A stretch of DNA of 58,328 nt from Desulfamplus magnetovallimortis (GTDB lineage Bacteria > Desulfobacterota > Desulfobacteria > Desulfobacterales > Desulfobacteraceae): contig NZ_LT828554.1 in assembly GCF_900170035.1 (NCBI RefSeq), positions 26,016-84,343 on the forward strand, written 5' to 3'. Below the pieces are notes generated by a model, which was not told the DNA's origin, did no database searches, and saw only the letters and a list, made by a program, of their open reading frames with translations. The position numbers and the translations under genes were made by a program. Each line of letters opens with the position of its first letter. Position 1 is the first letter of the stretch. Below, piece by piece: positions 47,104-56,455 of this stretch.

Positions 47104-49959
47104 ATGAAACAACAGGAACTGTTTAAGGCAAAGGTCGTTCCCGGCAAACCGGGCAGCGAAAACCTTTTTGATGAAGAGATTGTTTCCAATGACGGGCCGG
47201 TGAAATGCCTTGGTCTGGAATTTGAGAACGACGACGCCCGGCGTACACACTTTACGGAGGAGCTGCGCAAAAAGCTGCGGGACCCCGAATTCCGCAAGAT
47301 TGAAGGCTTTCCGATCGGTGAAGATGAAGACATTCTCAAACTGAGCGATCCACCATATTACACCGCCTGTCCGAATCCATGGATCGCAGACTTTATTGAT
47401 GAATGGGAAAGCCAGAAACCTGAAAAACCAGCGGACTATCATTACCATAGGGAGCCCTTTGCCGCGGATGTCAGCGAAGGAAAAAACGACCCGATTTACA
47501 ATGCGCACTCTTACCATACCAAGGTGCCGCATAAAGCCATTATGCGTTACATCCTCCACTACACCGAACCGGGTGACATTGTCTTCGACGGCTTCTGCGG
47601 CACCGGAATGACAGGTGTGGCCGCTCAAATGTGTGGTGACCGGGATGTGGTCGTGTCGCTTGGTTATCAAGTGAAACCGGATGGAACAATCCTTCAGGAA
47701 GAGACTGATGAGGATGGCAAAAAGATCTGGAAACCATTCTCGAAACTTGGCGCTCGCAAGGCCATATTAAATGACCTGTCTCCTGCCGCTACATTTATTG
47801 CTTACAACTATAATACGCCTGTCGATATTTCGGTTTTTGAGAAAGAGGCAAAGCGCGTTCTAAAGAAAGTCGAGAAAGAATGCGGTTGGATGTATGAAAC
47901 GCTCCATACGGATGGGAAAGCCAAAGCTAAGATCAACTATACGGTTTGGTCTGATGTCTTTGTTTGTCCAGAATGTACTGGCGAAGTGACTTTTTGGAAT
48001 ACCGCAGTCGATCATCAAAAAAAGGAAGTGCTAAAAGAATTTCCATGCCCACATTGTAGCGCAAAATTAACCAAGCGAAGCATGGATAGGGCTTGGGTAA
48101 CCAAGTTCGATAGTGCTATCAACTCGTCAGTTCGGCAGGCGAAGCAGCTACCTGTTGCAATAAATTATTCAATTCCTGGCGAGAGAGGACGATTTGAAAA
48201 AGAACCTGATGACTTCGATTTCGAGGTCCTAAGTAAAATTGATAATAGCCAAATTGAGTATTGGTATCCGACATCGGTTATACCGGAAGGCGATAAGACT
48301 GGAGAACCAATCAGAATTGGTTTCACCTCTGCGCATCACCTTTTTACAAAGCGAAATTTGTGGGTTTTAGCTGCGACTTGGGAGCGGGCAATCAGTAATG
48401 GTGGGCGTCTCCCATTCTTAATTACTGCTAGTCAGCGTGTTCTTTCTAAAATGGCCAGCATCGCATTTTCATATTATTTCCACGGTGGTGGAGGCTTTGT
48501 GAATGCTGGCACAAAAGGTACTTTGTACATTTCAAGCACTAATCCAGAAGTATCCGTATTCAATAGCTTGGAGTCTCGGATACGATCACTGCTATTTGAC
48601 ATTAATGCAGTTTCGGGTTCGACCCTTATTGAAACAAAAAGTGCAACCAGTCCATTTGCTTCTCATGAAAACTCGATTGACTACATTTTTATTGATCCAC
48701 CTTTCGGTGCAAACATTAACTACTCCGAATTAAATATTCTTTGGGAGCCTTGGCTTTCAGTGGGAACAAACAATTCATTAGAGGCAATTGAAAGCAAGAA
48801 GCAGGGAAAGTCCTCTGAAGATTATCGTACCTTGATGAAGGAAGGCTTTCGGCAGGCATTCAATTTGTTGAAGCCCGGACGGTGGATGACAGTTGAGTTT
48901 TCAAATACAAATGCTGCCGTCTGGAATAATATACAGACTGCAATTTATGAGGCTGGCTTTATAGTCGCTAATGTTTCCGCTCTGGACAAAAAGCAGGGCA
49001 GCTTCAATGCTTACACAACCCCAACAGCTGTAAAACAAGATCTTGTCATCTCAGCTTATAAACCCAATGGCGGCTTTGAGGAGCGTTTCGAACAGGAAGC
49101 CCAAACCGAAGAAGGTGTCTGGGACTTTATTCGCACTCATTTGAAATATCTCCCAGTGACTAAAAAACTGGGATTGGATCTTGTTGCCATTCCAGAACGT
49201 GACCCACGTATCCTCTACGATCAGGTGATCGCCTATTATGTGCGCAAAGGCTACAACGTCCCCATTGACAGTCAGGATTTCCAGCTTGGATTGTCCCAGC
49301 GTTTTTCCGAGCGGGATGGCATGTACTTCCTGCCGGAGCAGGTAGCAGAATACGATCGCAAAAAGATGATTGGTGGCGGAAGACCGATCCAGCAATCGCT
49401 ATTTATTTCCGATGAAACCTCGGCCATTGAGTGGCTGCGCAGTCTGCTTCGTGACAAACCGCAGCGTTTTCAGGATATCAATCCTCTATTTATGAAGGAG
49501 ATCGGCGGTTGGAGTAAAAATGAGGTCGGCCTGGAACTCTCCACTCTGCTGGAACAGAACTTCCTTCCTTACGACGGCAAAGGCCCGGTTCCTGAACAGA
49601 TCCATAGATATCTCTCTACCAACTGGAAAGATATGCGCAACCTCACCAAGGAGGATCCGGCATTGGTCGCCAAGGCCAAAGGCCGCTGGTACGTGCCCGA
49701 TCCAAACAAAGCGGGAGACTTGGAAAAACTGCGTGAGAAATCCCTGCTGAAAGAGTTTGAAGAGTACAAGCAGGCCAAGAAAGAGCTCAAGATATTCCGA
49801 CTTGAAGCAGTTCGTGCCGGGTTCAAAAAAGCATGGCAGGAACGGGACTACAAAGTGATTATCACCGTAGCCGAAAAAATCCCGAACAAAATCCTTGAGG
49901 AAGATCCCAAGCTGCTCATGTGGTATGATCAGGCGGTAACAAGAATGGAAGGTGAATAA
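47104..49959 (+). CDS. pglX: BREX-3 DNA methyltransferase PglX, copy 2
   Basis: 951 residues. Motif I FDGFCGTGMTGVAAQ (about 161), CPEC and CPHC knuckles, and motif IV DPPFGANINYSEL (about 531). Its N-terminal 130 residues after the first 40 and its C-terminal 300 are nearly identical to copy 1 even at the DNA level. Residues about 310-520 are different, including the segment that usually contacts the target base context. This fits two methylases with different recognition sequences made from one ancestor. GAGACACG upstream is a poor ribosome site; ATG at 47104 is the only sensible start. The stop overlaps the next gene's ATG (TAATG). Confidence 0.87.
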   Translation: MKQQELFKAKVVPGKPGSENLFDEEIVSNDGPVKCLGLEFENDDARRTHFTEELRKKLRDPEFRKIEGFPIGEDEDILKLSDPPYYTACPNPWIADFIDEWESQKPEKPADYHYHREPFAADVSEGKNDPIYNAHSYHTKVPHKAIMRYILHYTEPGDIVFDGFCGTGMTGVAAQMCGDRDVVVSLGYQVKPDGTILQEETDEDGKKIWKPFSKLGARKAILNDLSPAATFIAYNYNTPVDISVFEKEAKRVLKKVEKECGWMYETLHTDGKAKAKINYTVWSDVFVCPECTGEVTFWNTAVDHQKKEVLKEFPCPHCSAKLTKRSMDRAWVTKFDSAINSSVRQAKQLPVAINYSIPGERGRFEKEPDDFDFEVLSKIDNSQIEYWYPTSVIPEGDKTGEPIRIGFTSAHHLFTKRNLWVLAATWERAISNGGRLPFLITASQRVLSKMASIAFSYYFHGGGGFVNAGTKGTLYISSTNPEVSVFNSLESRIRSLLFDINAVSGSTLIETKSATSPFASHENSIDYIFIDPPFGANINYSELNILWEPWLSVGTNNSLEAIESKKQGKSSEDYRTLMKEGFRQAFNLLKPGRWMTVEFSNTNAAVWNNIQTAIYEAGFIVANVSALDKKQGSFNAYTTPTAVKQDLVISAYKPNGGFEERFEQEAQTEEGVWDFIRTHLKYLPVTKKLGLDLVAIPERDPRILYDQVIAYYVRKGYNVPIDSQDFQLGLSQRFSERDGMYFLPEQVAEYDRKKMIGGGRPIQQSLFISDETSAIEWLRSLLRDKPQRFQDINPLFMKEIGGWSKNEVGLELSTLLEQNFLPYDGKGPVPEQIHRYLSTNWKDMRNLTKEDPALVAKAKGRWYVPDPNKAGDLEKLREKSLLKEFEEYKQAKKELKIFRLEAVRAGFKKAWQERDYKVIITVAEKIPNKILEEDPKLLMWYDQAVTRMEGE

Positions 49960-51251
49960 TGGCAAAGATAGAAGGTTTTCGAATAAAAAATTTCAGGGCG
50001 TTAAAGGACGTCACGCTTGGGCGCCTTTGGAATCAACAAAAGGAAGTGCCGCTGACACCGATGACAGCCGTCATTGGCAAAAATGGCGTTGGCAAAAGTA
50101 CACTTTTTGATGCGTTTGGTTTCTTGGCCGATTGTTTGAAATCAGGTGTAGAAGAGGCTTGTTATACAAGAGGTCGTGGCGGTTTTGAAAGAATTCGTTC
50201 ACAAGAGGAAGATGAGCCTATTGAATTTGAGGTGTACTACAAAGAGAATGGAAATGCCCGCCCTATTACTTACGAACTTGCAATAGACGTTGACTCGTCT
50301 GGAAGACCGTATGTCTTGAGCGAGCGACTTAGGCAGCGAAGGAAAGGCCAAAAACACGGTTGGCCATTTTCTTTTTTGATTTTGAATAGTGGGAAAGGTG
50401 TTGCCTGGAAGGGAGAACAAGAAGGCCGTCAGATTGATGAAGCCAAGGGTGATTTCGACCTTCTAAGTCTGATGGAATCTCTGAAGTCTGGTGAGGACAA
50501 AGAGGAGCCAAAAGAGACAGAAATTGTAGAGCTGGAGGATCGACGTAAGCTGGGCATTGCCACTTTAGGCTCCCTGAAACAGCATCCGAGGATTTCCGCT
50601 TTCCGGCGATTTATTGAAGGCTGGTACCTCAGCTATTTCACGCCTGATGCGGCACGAAGTTTACCGCTGGCCGGTCCACAAAAGCATCTCAATATCCACG
50701 GGGATAATATAGGTAACGTCGTCCAGTTCATGAAGCGCGAACATCCCAAACGTTTTCAGAATATTCTGAACAGGATTGCCGATAAGATTCCTGGAATTGA
50801 AAAGATAGATACCGAGAAGACTAATGATGGACGACTGTTACTCCGGTTCAACGACAAAGGTTTCCATGACCCCTTTTACGCTCAACAGATGTCTGATGGC
50901 ACCTTAAAGGTTTTTGCATATTTGCTGTTGCTGGAAGACCCGACTCCACCGCCGTTTTTGTGTATTGAAGAACCAGAAAATGGCTTGTATCACAAGCTGC
51001 TTGAATCCTTGGCCAAGGAATTCCGGGAGCATGCCACTGGGCGGAAAGGCGGCTCGCAGGTCTTCATTACGACTCACCAGCCCTATTTTGTTGACGCTTT
51101 CGAACCCGACGAAGTTTGGATTCTTGAGAAAGGTAAGGATGGTTTTTCCGCCATACGCAGGGCAAGTGACGATGCCATCGTCAAGAACATGGTGGCCGAA
51201 GGCTTGCCGCTGGGCGGGCTTTGGTACAGCGATTATTTGGACGCGAGGTGA
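49959..51251 (+). CDS. AAA ATPase (AAA_21/OLD-like), partner of a TOPRIM-like protein
   Basis: 430 residues. FRIKNFRALKDVTLG opening, Walker A GKNGVGKSTLFDAFG (about 38-52), a signature-like QQMSDGTLKVFAYLLLLEDP, Walker B PPFLCIEEPENGLYHKLLE (about 333) and H-loop FITTHQPYFVDAF. This is an SMC/ABC-like AAA_21 ATPase. Followed 4 bp later by a DUF4276 protein, it recalls two-gene ATPase-TOPRIM defence pairs such as PARIS (AriA/AriB) and OLD-type systems. The ATG overlaps the pglX stop. Probably a phage-sensing ATPase; exact trigger unknown. Confidence 0.82.
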   Translation: MAKIEGFRIKNFRALKDVTLGRLWNQQKEVPLTPMTAVIGKNGVGKSTLFDAFGFLADCLKSGVEEACYTRGRGGFERIRSQEEDEPIEFEVYYKENGNARPITYELAIDVDSSGRPYVLSERLRQRRKGQKHGWPFSFLILNSGKGVAWKGEQEGRQIDEAKGDFDLLSLMESLKSGEDKEEPKETEIVELEDRRKLGIATLGSLKQHPRISAFRRFIEGWYLSYFTPDAARSLPLAGPQKHLNIHGDNIGNVVQFMKREHPKRFQNILNRIADKIPGIEKIDTEKTNDGRLLLRFNDKGFHDPFYAQQMSDGTLKVFAYLLLLEDPTPPPFLCIEEPENGLYHKLLESLAKEFREHATGRKGGSQVFITTHQPYFVDAFEPDEVWILEKGKDGFSAIRRASDDAIVKNMVAEGLPLGGLWYSDYLDAR

Positions 51252-51255
51252 TCGG

Positions 51256-51918
51256 ATGCATTTTGAGATTCTCGTTGAAGACCAGTCTGGCAAGAAAGCG
51301 CTCGATATCCTTGTCCCCAAAATCATCGGCGATGACCATACGTTCACTATTCATCCCTATAAAGGCATAGGCCGCATCCCGAAAAACCTCGGCAACGGTG
51401 GAGATGCCAGCAAGCGTATTTTGCTTAACCAGCTCCCAAAACTTCTTCGCGGTTATGGCAATGCCTTCGCCAATTATCCAGAAGATTACCCAGCGGCCGT
51501 CATCCTTGTCTGCGATCTTGATGACAAGTGCCTGAAAGCGTTTCGTAAAGAGCTTTCCAATATTCTGAACGCCTGCAACCCCCAACCAGAAACCCGTTTT
51601 TGCATCGCCATTGAAGAAGGTGAAGCTTGGTTTCTTGGCGATATCCCGGCAGTCAAATCTGCCTATCCGGAAGCCAAAGACGCTGTCCTGAACGCGTACG
51701 TGAATGATTCCATTTGCGGCACCTGGGAGCACTTGGCAGATGCATTATATAACGGAAGTTCAGCCGCACTTTCGGCAAAAGGTTGGCAAGCTATCGGTGC
51801 TGAAAAGTCACAGTGGGCTGAAAAAATCAGTCCGCACATGGATGTAACCAACAATGCATCTCCAAGTTTCAGGTATTTCCGCCAAAAATTGCTTGAACTC
51901 GCTGGAGCGTCAGATTGA
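51256..51918 (+). CDS. DUF4276 TOPRIM-like protein
   Basis: 220 residues from ATG 51256 (the frame is open upstream within the ATPase gene, but 51256 matches the family start). MHFEILVEDQSGKKALDIL supplies the conserved acidic Glu, and VILVCDLDDKC (about 82-92) the DxD pair of a TOPRIM-like metal site. EEGEAWFLGD follows. Family members are probable nucleases. It sits in an overlapping operon between the AAA ATPase and the BrxHII-like helicase (TGATG overlap), so the ATPase and this protein probably form one toxic effector pair. Confidence 0.8.
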   Translation: MHFEILVEDQSGKKALDILVPKIIGDDHTFTIHPYKGIGRIPKNLGNGGDASKRILLNQLPKLLRGYGNAFANYPEDYPAAVILVCDLDDKCLKAFRKELSNILNACNPQPETRFCIAIEEGEAWFLGDIPAVKSAYPEAKDAVLNAYVNDSICGTWEHLADALYNGSSAALSAKGWQAIGAEKSQWAEKISPHMDVTNNASPSFRYFRQKLLELAGASD

Positions 51919-53666
51919 TGGAGTCACCCTGGCAATACAGCACAATACACAAAAGCGCCTGCAAGGTTATTGATGAACAGACCTTGTGGGGACAGACGGT
52001 ATGTCGTGTCTGGCTGTTGAATCAGGATGCGGTTGTGCGTGTGCCCCAGTCGGATTTACAACCGTTGTCAAGCAACCAACGTCCGGAGATTGAAACACAC
52101 CGAATCGCCTATATTTCGGCTGCAGCAAAGGTGGCTGAGGTTTTGGAAGGCTCATCAAGCGCATCCAACGGGCATGTATTGCTGGCTCCCATGGAGTCCA
52201 ATGTAATTCCACTGCCGCACCAGATTCACGCACTCTCCCGGGCCATATCCGGCGATCGTGTCCGCTACCTGCTGGCTGATGAGGTCGGCCTTGGAAAGAC
52301 AATCGAAGCCGGTCTCGTGATGCGTGAGTTGAAATTACGCGGGCTTGTACGTCGAACCTTGGTAGTAACTCCAAAGAGTCTGGCCATGCAATGGGTGGCT
52401 GAAATGGACACCCATTTCAATGAATCCTTTTCTCTGGTTAACCCGGGCGATCTGGATGCCTTGGAGCGACTGGAAAGGCCGGGTCAGTACGTCAGCGGGA
52501 AAACAGACCACACAAGTGATTACAACCCATGGATGCGGTTTCCTCAGGCCATCGTAACGCTGGATGCCGTTAAACCGCTGACCCGTCGCAGAGGCTGGTC
52601 AAAAGAAAAGATTCAGGCGTACAACCGGAATCGCTACGAGAGACTGGTCCAGGGTCAATGGGATTTAATTGTGGTGGACGAGTCCCACCGAATGGGTGGC
52701 AGTACCGATCAGGTGGCCCGCTACAAACTTGGCCAAGGACTCGCCGAGGCAGCACCGTATCTCCTGCTTTTGTCGGCAACACCTCACCAAGGCAAATCCG
52801 ATGCCTTTCAGAGTCTGATGAGTTTACTTGATCCAATGGCTTTCCCTGACTTGGAAAGCGTGACCCGTGACAGGGTTTCTAATTTTGTAATACGAACTGA
52901 AAAGCGCAAAGCGGTGACGGCAGACGGAAAACCGCTCTTCCGGCCGCGCACCACACAGACGCTGGGTGTGGATCTGGAGAAAAATCCGGCACAGGTGGCA
53001 TTGTACGAAGCAGTTACTGACTATGTGAAAGAAGGCTATAACCGTGCGGTAAAGGATCGCAAGCCGCATATCGTTTTCTTGATGGTTCTTCTGCAGCGAA
53101 TTGTCACTTCAAGCTCTCACGCCATCCGCTGTACGCTGGAGCGAAGGCTGCAGGCACTGGAAAATTTGCGAGAGACTCGCACCTCCCTCGGCGAAGAAGA
53201 GTTGGAGGACTTCACAGACCTTGACGGCCAGATGCAGCTGGACCTGCTGGTTAAAGTGGATGAACCCGGCAGAACCACTGAGATGGCGGAAGTCAACGCT
53301 CTGTTGGATCTCGCCCGGGCCGCTGAAATGGCCGGGCCTGATATCAAAACCGAAGCGCTGATGAACCTCATCTTTCAGCTGCAGGGAGAGGAAAATGATG
53401 ATCAACTGAAACTGCTGATTTTCACCGAATTTGTTCCAACGCAGGCAATGCTGCGAACCTATCTTGAGGAACGAGGCATCCCATGCGCCATTCTGAATGG
53501 TTCCATCGACCGACTGGGGCTTCCTGAGGTTAGGCAGTTCAGATTGGCCCGTCTGGATGAAGATGAATCACAATGGCGCAGTGAGCTTAAATCTGCCCGG
53601 CAGATAGTGCCGGAAATGCGGCCGCTGTTGATGCTGAATGTTGGACATGGAGGTGTTTGTGAGTAG
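51918..53666 (+). CDS. brxHII: BREX-3 helicase BrxHII-like, lacking motifs V-VI
   Basis: 582 residues from ATG 51918 (TTG 51915 is not needed). The N-terminal RecA-like domain is complete: LADEVGLGKTIEAGLV (about 118-133), VVDESHRMG (about 251), LLSATPHQG (about 283). The second domain begins normally (LLIFTEFVPTQAMLRTYLEE, CAILNGSIDRLG, about 525). It then passes straight into FRLARLDEDESQWRSELKSA and RPLLMLNVG, which resembles the C-terminal tail of such helicases. The expected block with STDAGGEGLN and QRIGRVDRIGQ (motifs V-VI) and several hundred following residues is missing. It looks like an in-frame internal deletion and is probably not an active translocase. The end overlaps pglZ. Confidence 0.8.
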   Translation: MESPWQYSTIHKSACKVIDEQTLWGQTVCRVWLLNQDAVVRVPQSDLQPLSSNQRPEIETHRIAYISAAAKVAEVLEGSSSASNGHVLLAPMESNVIPLPHQIHALSRAISGDRVRYLLADEVGLGKTIEAGLVMRELKLRGLVRRTLVVTPKSLAMQWVAEMDTHFNESFSLVNPGDLDALERLERPGQYVSGKTDHTSDYNPWMRFPQAIVTLDAVKPLTRRRGWSKEKIQAYNRNRYERLVQGQWDLIVVDESHRMGGSTDQVARYKLGQGLAEAAPYLLLLSATPHQGKSDAFQSLMSLLDPMAFPDLESVTRDRVSNFVIRTEKRKAVTADGKPLFRPRTTQTLGVDLEKNPAQVALYEAVTDYVKEGYNRAVKDRKPHIVFLMVLLQRIVTSSSHAIRCTLERRLQALENLRETRTSLGEEELEDFTDLDGQMQLDLLVKVDEPGRTTEMAEVNALLDLARAAEMAGPDIKTEALMNLIFQLQGEENDDQLKLLIFTEFVPTQAMLRTYLEERGIPCAILNGSIDRLGLPEVRQFRLARLDEDESQWRSELKSARQIVPEMRPLLMLNVGHGGVCE

Positions 53667-55680
53667 CTGGCCAAACACCATTCTTAAAGATTTTATACCT
53701 AATGTTGCCAAACTAACACTGGTATCTGATCCGGATTGCCTTTTGACCGAAGAAAAACTGGTAATGGAACTGAGGAATCGAGGGTTTGATCTCATCGAGT
53801 TTAATGACCCGATTGAGTTCAGATATGCCTATGAATCGAAATATCGATCCATCTGGGATCGGGGCGAACATACCGACCTTGTTGTGATCCTGAGATTACA
53901 GGATGCGGAATTGGCAACCTTGCCTTATGATCTGCTTCAAGCCGGAAGAAAGCTGTCTTTCAGTTTGGGCGATCTTTTCCCCAACATGAGCTATCCAGTT
54001 GTGGAGCAGCTTGATCGCAGCCTGCTGGATTCGCTGTTTGATGCCCAAAAGAAAACATCTCCCGACCGCATGGGCGAGAACGCCACTAAGGATTTTATCC
54101 TTCGGCATGTATTTGGAGTGGCAGCAGAACTCTCTTCCACAGAAGTTGAGCTTCTCCGCTTTCTGTTGCGCATACACTACGGGAGTCTGGCAATCCCCTC
54201 GATGCTGGCAGACAGGTTGGTTGAGATATTTGAAAACAGTGGCAGTTTTAAAGGCTGGAGTCTGTCTCAAATCATCCCGGATGCGGAACAGTTCTTTGCC
54301 TTCATTCAGGAACGCTGGCCAATATTCCTTGAAAATCTCAATCAAGCAAATCAGGTCAAAGAAGATTCTGACGCCTATGGTTTAAAGGTCCAAGGGCCTG
54401 TGGCACTTCCATTCGACCATCAGGACATACGCGTTTATATCGATAATTTATTTGTAGAGGGAAAACTTACTCCGGTTGACTTGCCCGGCATAGATATCGA
54501 AAAAGACTCTTGGATTTTAAGCGGCATTTCAGCAGCCAAATCAGACGGTGAGGATCTCAGGGTTTCCCGACTTTTTGATCTCGTTGAAGCAGCCGACTTA
54601 TCAATGGATTCGATATACACTGACTGGATTGCGTTCGCCATGAAATGGGCGGAGCTTTCGGCTCTTATACACACAGCAAATAATGCTGATCATAAGAAAC
54701 GCTATAGTGAAACCGGTCAAAAATTGAATAGCCTCTTTGCCGATTGGTTGGAAACGCATTATGCCAGTCTGATAAACCTGCCTCCTTCAACTCCGGCAAT
54801 GTTGCATCACGTACCGCGACACCTGGCTCGATATATTGAAGACCTGCCTGCCGAAGCGTCGGCGCAGGCAGGTCAAAAGAGCAAAAAGGTCGCGTTGGTC
54901 GTAATTGACGGGCTTTCGCTGGATCAGTGGGTCACGGTTCGGAACATAATCCAGAAACAAAATAGCGATCTTGTTTTGCGAGAATCTGCAACGTTCGCGT
55001 GGATACCAACGCTCACGTCTGTTTCACGACAAGCCATATTTTCAGGCAAATCGCCGATCTATTTCCCATCTTCCATCAACTCCACAAACAGCGAAGAAAA
55101 GCTGTGGAAGCAATTTTGGCAAGGCCATGACATCTCAAAGCTGGATATCGCTTATAAACGCAGTCTTGGAGATGGTGATGCTGAAGCCGCGATGGATAGC
55201 TTAATCAATCCAGCGAAGACAAAAGTTGTCGGGCTGGTGATCGATAAAGTGGACAAGATCATGCATGGGATGCAGCTCGGAGCCGCAGGCATGCATAACC
55301 AGATAGATCAATGGTGCCGAGGTGAATACCTGACTTCTCTGCTTAATTACCTGAGCAGCCATGACTATGAAACCTGGATAACTTCAGACCACGGCAACAT
55401 AGAATCGATCGGCAAAGGACGGCCAACTGAGGGGGCGATTGCAGAAAGTCGTGGAGAAAGAGTTCGAATATATCCGACACCGGAACTGCGCTCACAGATA
55501 TCTTCGACCTTTACCTTTGCGCGTGAATGGCAGCCATCGGGCCTGCCTGATGATTATTTCCCATTAGTTGCTACCAGGAGTGATGCATTTGTTAATGAGG
55601 GCGACTCAATTGTCGGCCATGGAGGTGTTGCTATCGAAGAAGTTATCGTGCCTCTGATAAAAGTAGAAAGGAGGACTTAG
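53659..55680 (+). CDS. pglZ: BREX alkaline-phosphatase-superfamily protein PglZ
   Basis: About 673 residues. An ATG at 53638 is in frame, but GGAGG (53649-53653) is ideally spaced for the GTG at 53659, which overlaps the helicase stop. The PglZ domain has VALVVIDGLSLDQW (about 410, metal-binding Asp), TSVSRQAIFSGKSP, and ITSDHGNIESIGKG (about 574, Asp-His). The N-terminal 350 residues are helical. PglZ defines BREX/Pgl systems and is required for both modification and exclusion. Ends 3 bp before the next ATG. Confidence 0.92.
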   Translation: MSSWPNTILKDFIPNVAKLTLVSDPDCLLTEEKLVMELRNRGFDLIEFNDPIEFRYAYESKYRSIWDRGEHTDLVVILRLQDAELATLPYDLLQAGRKLSFSLGDLFPNMSYPVVEQLDRSLLDSLFDAQKKTSPDRMGENATKDFILRHVFGVAAELSSTEVELLRFLLRIHYGSLAIPSMLADRLVEIFENSGSFKGWSLSQIIPDAEQFFAFIQERWPIFLENLNQANQVKEDSDAYGLKVQGPVALPFDHQDIRVYIDNLFVEGKLTPVDLPGIDIEKDSWILSGISAAKSDGEDLRVSRLFDLVEAADLSMDSIYTDWIAFAMKWAELSALIHTANNADHKKRYSETGQKLNSLFADWLETHYASLINLPPSTPAMLHHVPRHLARYIEDLPAEASAQAGQKSKKVALVVIDGLSLDQWVTVRNIIQKQNSDLVLRESATFAWIPTLTSVSRQAIFSGKSPIYFPSSINSTNSEEKLWKQFWQGHDISKLDIAYKRSLGDGDAEAAMDSLINPAKTKVVGLVIDKVDKIMHGMQLGAAGMHNQIDQWCRGEYLTSLLNYLSSHDYETWITSDHGNIESIGKGRPTEGAIAESRGERVRIYPTPELRSQISSTFTFAREWQPSGLPDDYFPLVATRSDAFVNEGDSIVGHGGVAIEEVIVPLIKVERRT

Positions 55681-55683
55681 GTA

Positions 55684-56439
55684 ATGAGCAAGCGACACGA
55701 CAAACTGGGCATCAAGCAGACCATTCAAAAACACTGGATGGACCATGTCGTCAAAATGATGTTAGCCGGTCTCAATGAAAAAGAGATTCGAGCTGAATTG
55801 GACGAGTTTCTATCAACTCAAAAACAAAGCGGCGGCACTGGTGAGCGAGGGAAAAAAACGTATGGCATGGCCATCAGTATTCTCGCATCGTGGTTTGCTC
55901 CGGAAAAAGATTTAATTCCCTTCAGGGATCATGCTCTTGCACTTATTCGGCATGAGAATCCCCGAAACTGGCTTCCGTACCACTGGGCGGTGATCTCTGC
56001 ATCATATCCCTTCTGGTTTAATGTCGCAAAACAGACAGGGAGGCTTTTCAACCTGCAAGATCAGATCACACAGGTCCAAGTGTTCTCCCGGCTCAAAGAG
56101 CAGTACGGCGACAGGGAAACGGTGGCCAGGAATGCCCGGTACGCAATCCGTTCTTTTGTTGCATGGGGCGTGTTAGAGGATTCCAAGGTCAAGGGTTGCT
56201 ATGAACAATGCAAACCGATGGGAATTAGTGAACCGAACCTCACAATACTTTTATATGAAGCCGCTCTGTATGCTGATAAAGAGGGAAAAGCCGCTCTTGG
56301 ATTATTAAAAAACAACCCGGCATTCTTCCCGTTTCAATTGCCCGTATTGACAGGCGACTACATCGCGCAGCAGAGCAATACCATCGATGTTGTTCGATAC
56401 GGACTGGATGATGAGCTTTTGAAATTGAAGGATTTGTAA
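55684..56439 (+). CDS. brxA: BrxA-like BREX protein
   Basis: 251 residues. Position after pglZ at the end of the BREX-3 order is that of brxA. The middle stretch (NWLPYHWAVISASYPFWFNV, then RLKEQYGDRETVARNARYAI and SFVAWGVLED) resembles the winged-helix pattern of DUF1819/BrxA, a small DNA-binding BREX component. No catalytic motif. ATG 3 bp after pglZ; symbol assigned mainly from position and this weak similarity. Confidence 0.6.
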   Translation: MSKRHDKLGIKQTIQKHWMDHVVKMMLAGLNEKEIRAELDEFLSTQKQSGGTGERGKKTYGMAISILASWFAPEKDLIPFRDHALALIRHENPRNWLPYHWAVISASYPFWFNVAKQTGRLFNLQDQITQVQVFSRLKEQYGDRETVARNARYAIRSFVAWGVLEDSKVKGCYEQCKPMGISEPNLTILLYEAALYADKEGKAALGLLKNNPAFFPFQLPVLTGDYIAQQSNTIDVVRYGLDDELLKLKDL

Positions 56440-56455
56440 AAGGGATGACAAAGGA

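Noticed and set aside
42158-49959. DISARM instead of BREX
   Set aside because: PglZ, BrxF and a BrxC-size ATPase are present, and no DISARM-type drmB (DUF1998) or phospholipase-D gene is seen.
50914-51255. Upstream extension of the DUF4276 protein within the ATPase gene
   Set aside because: The extension has no domain character and the ATPase frame is clearly coding there. ATG 51256 gives the family's normal start.
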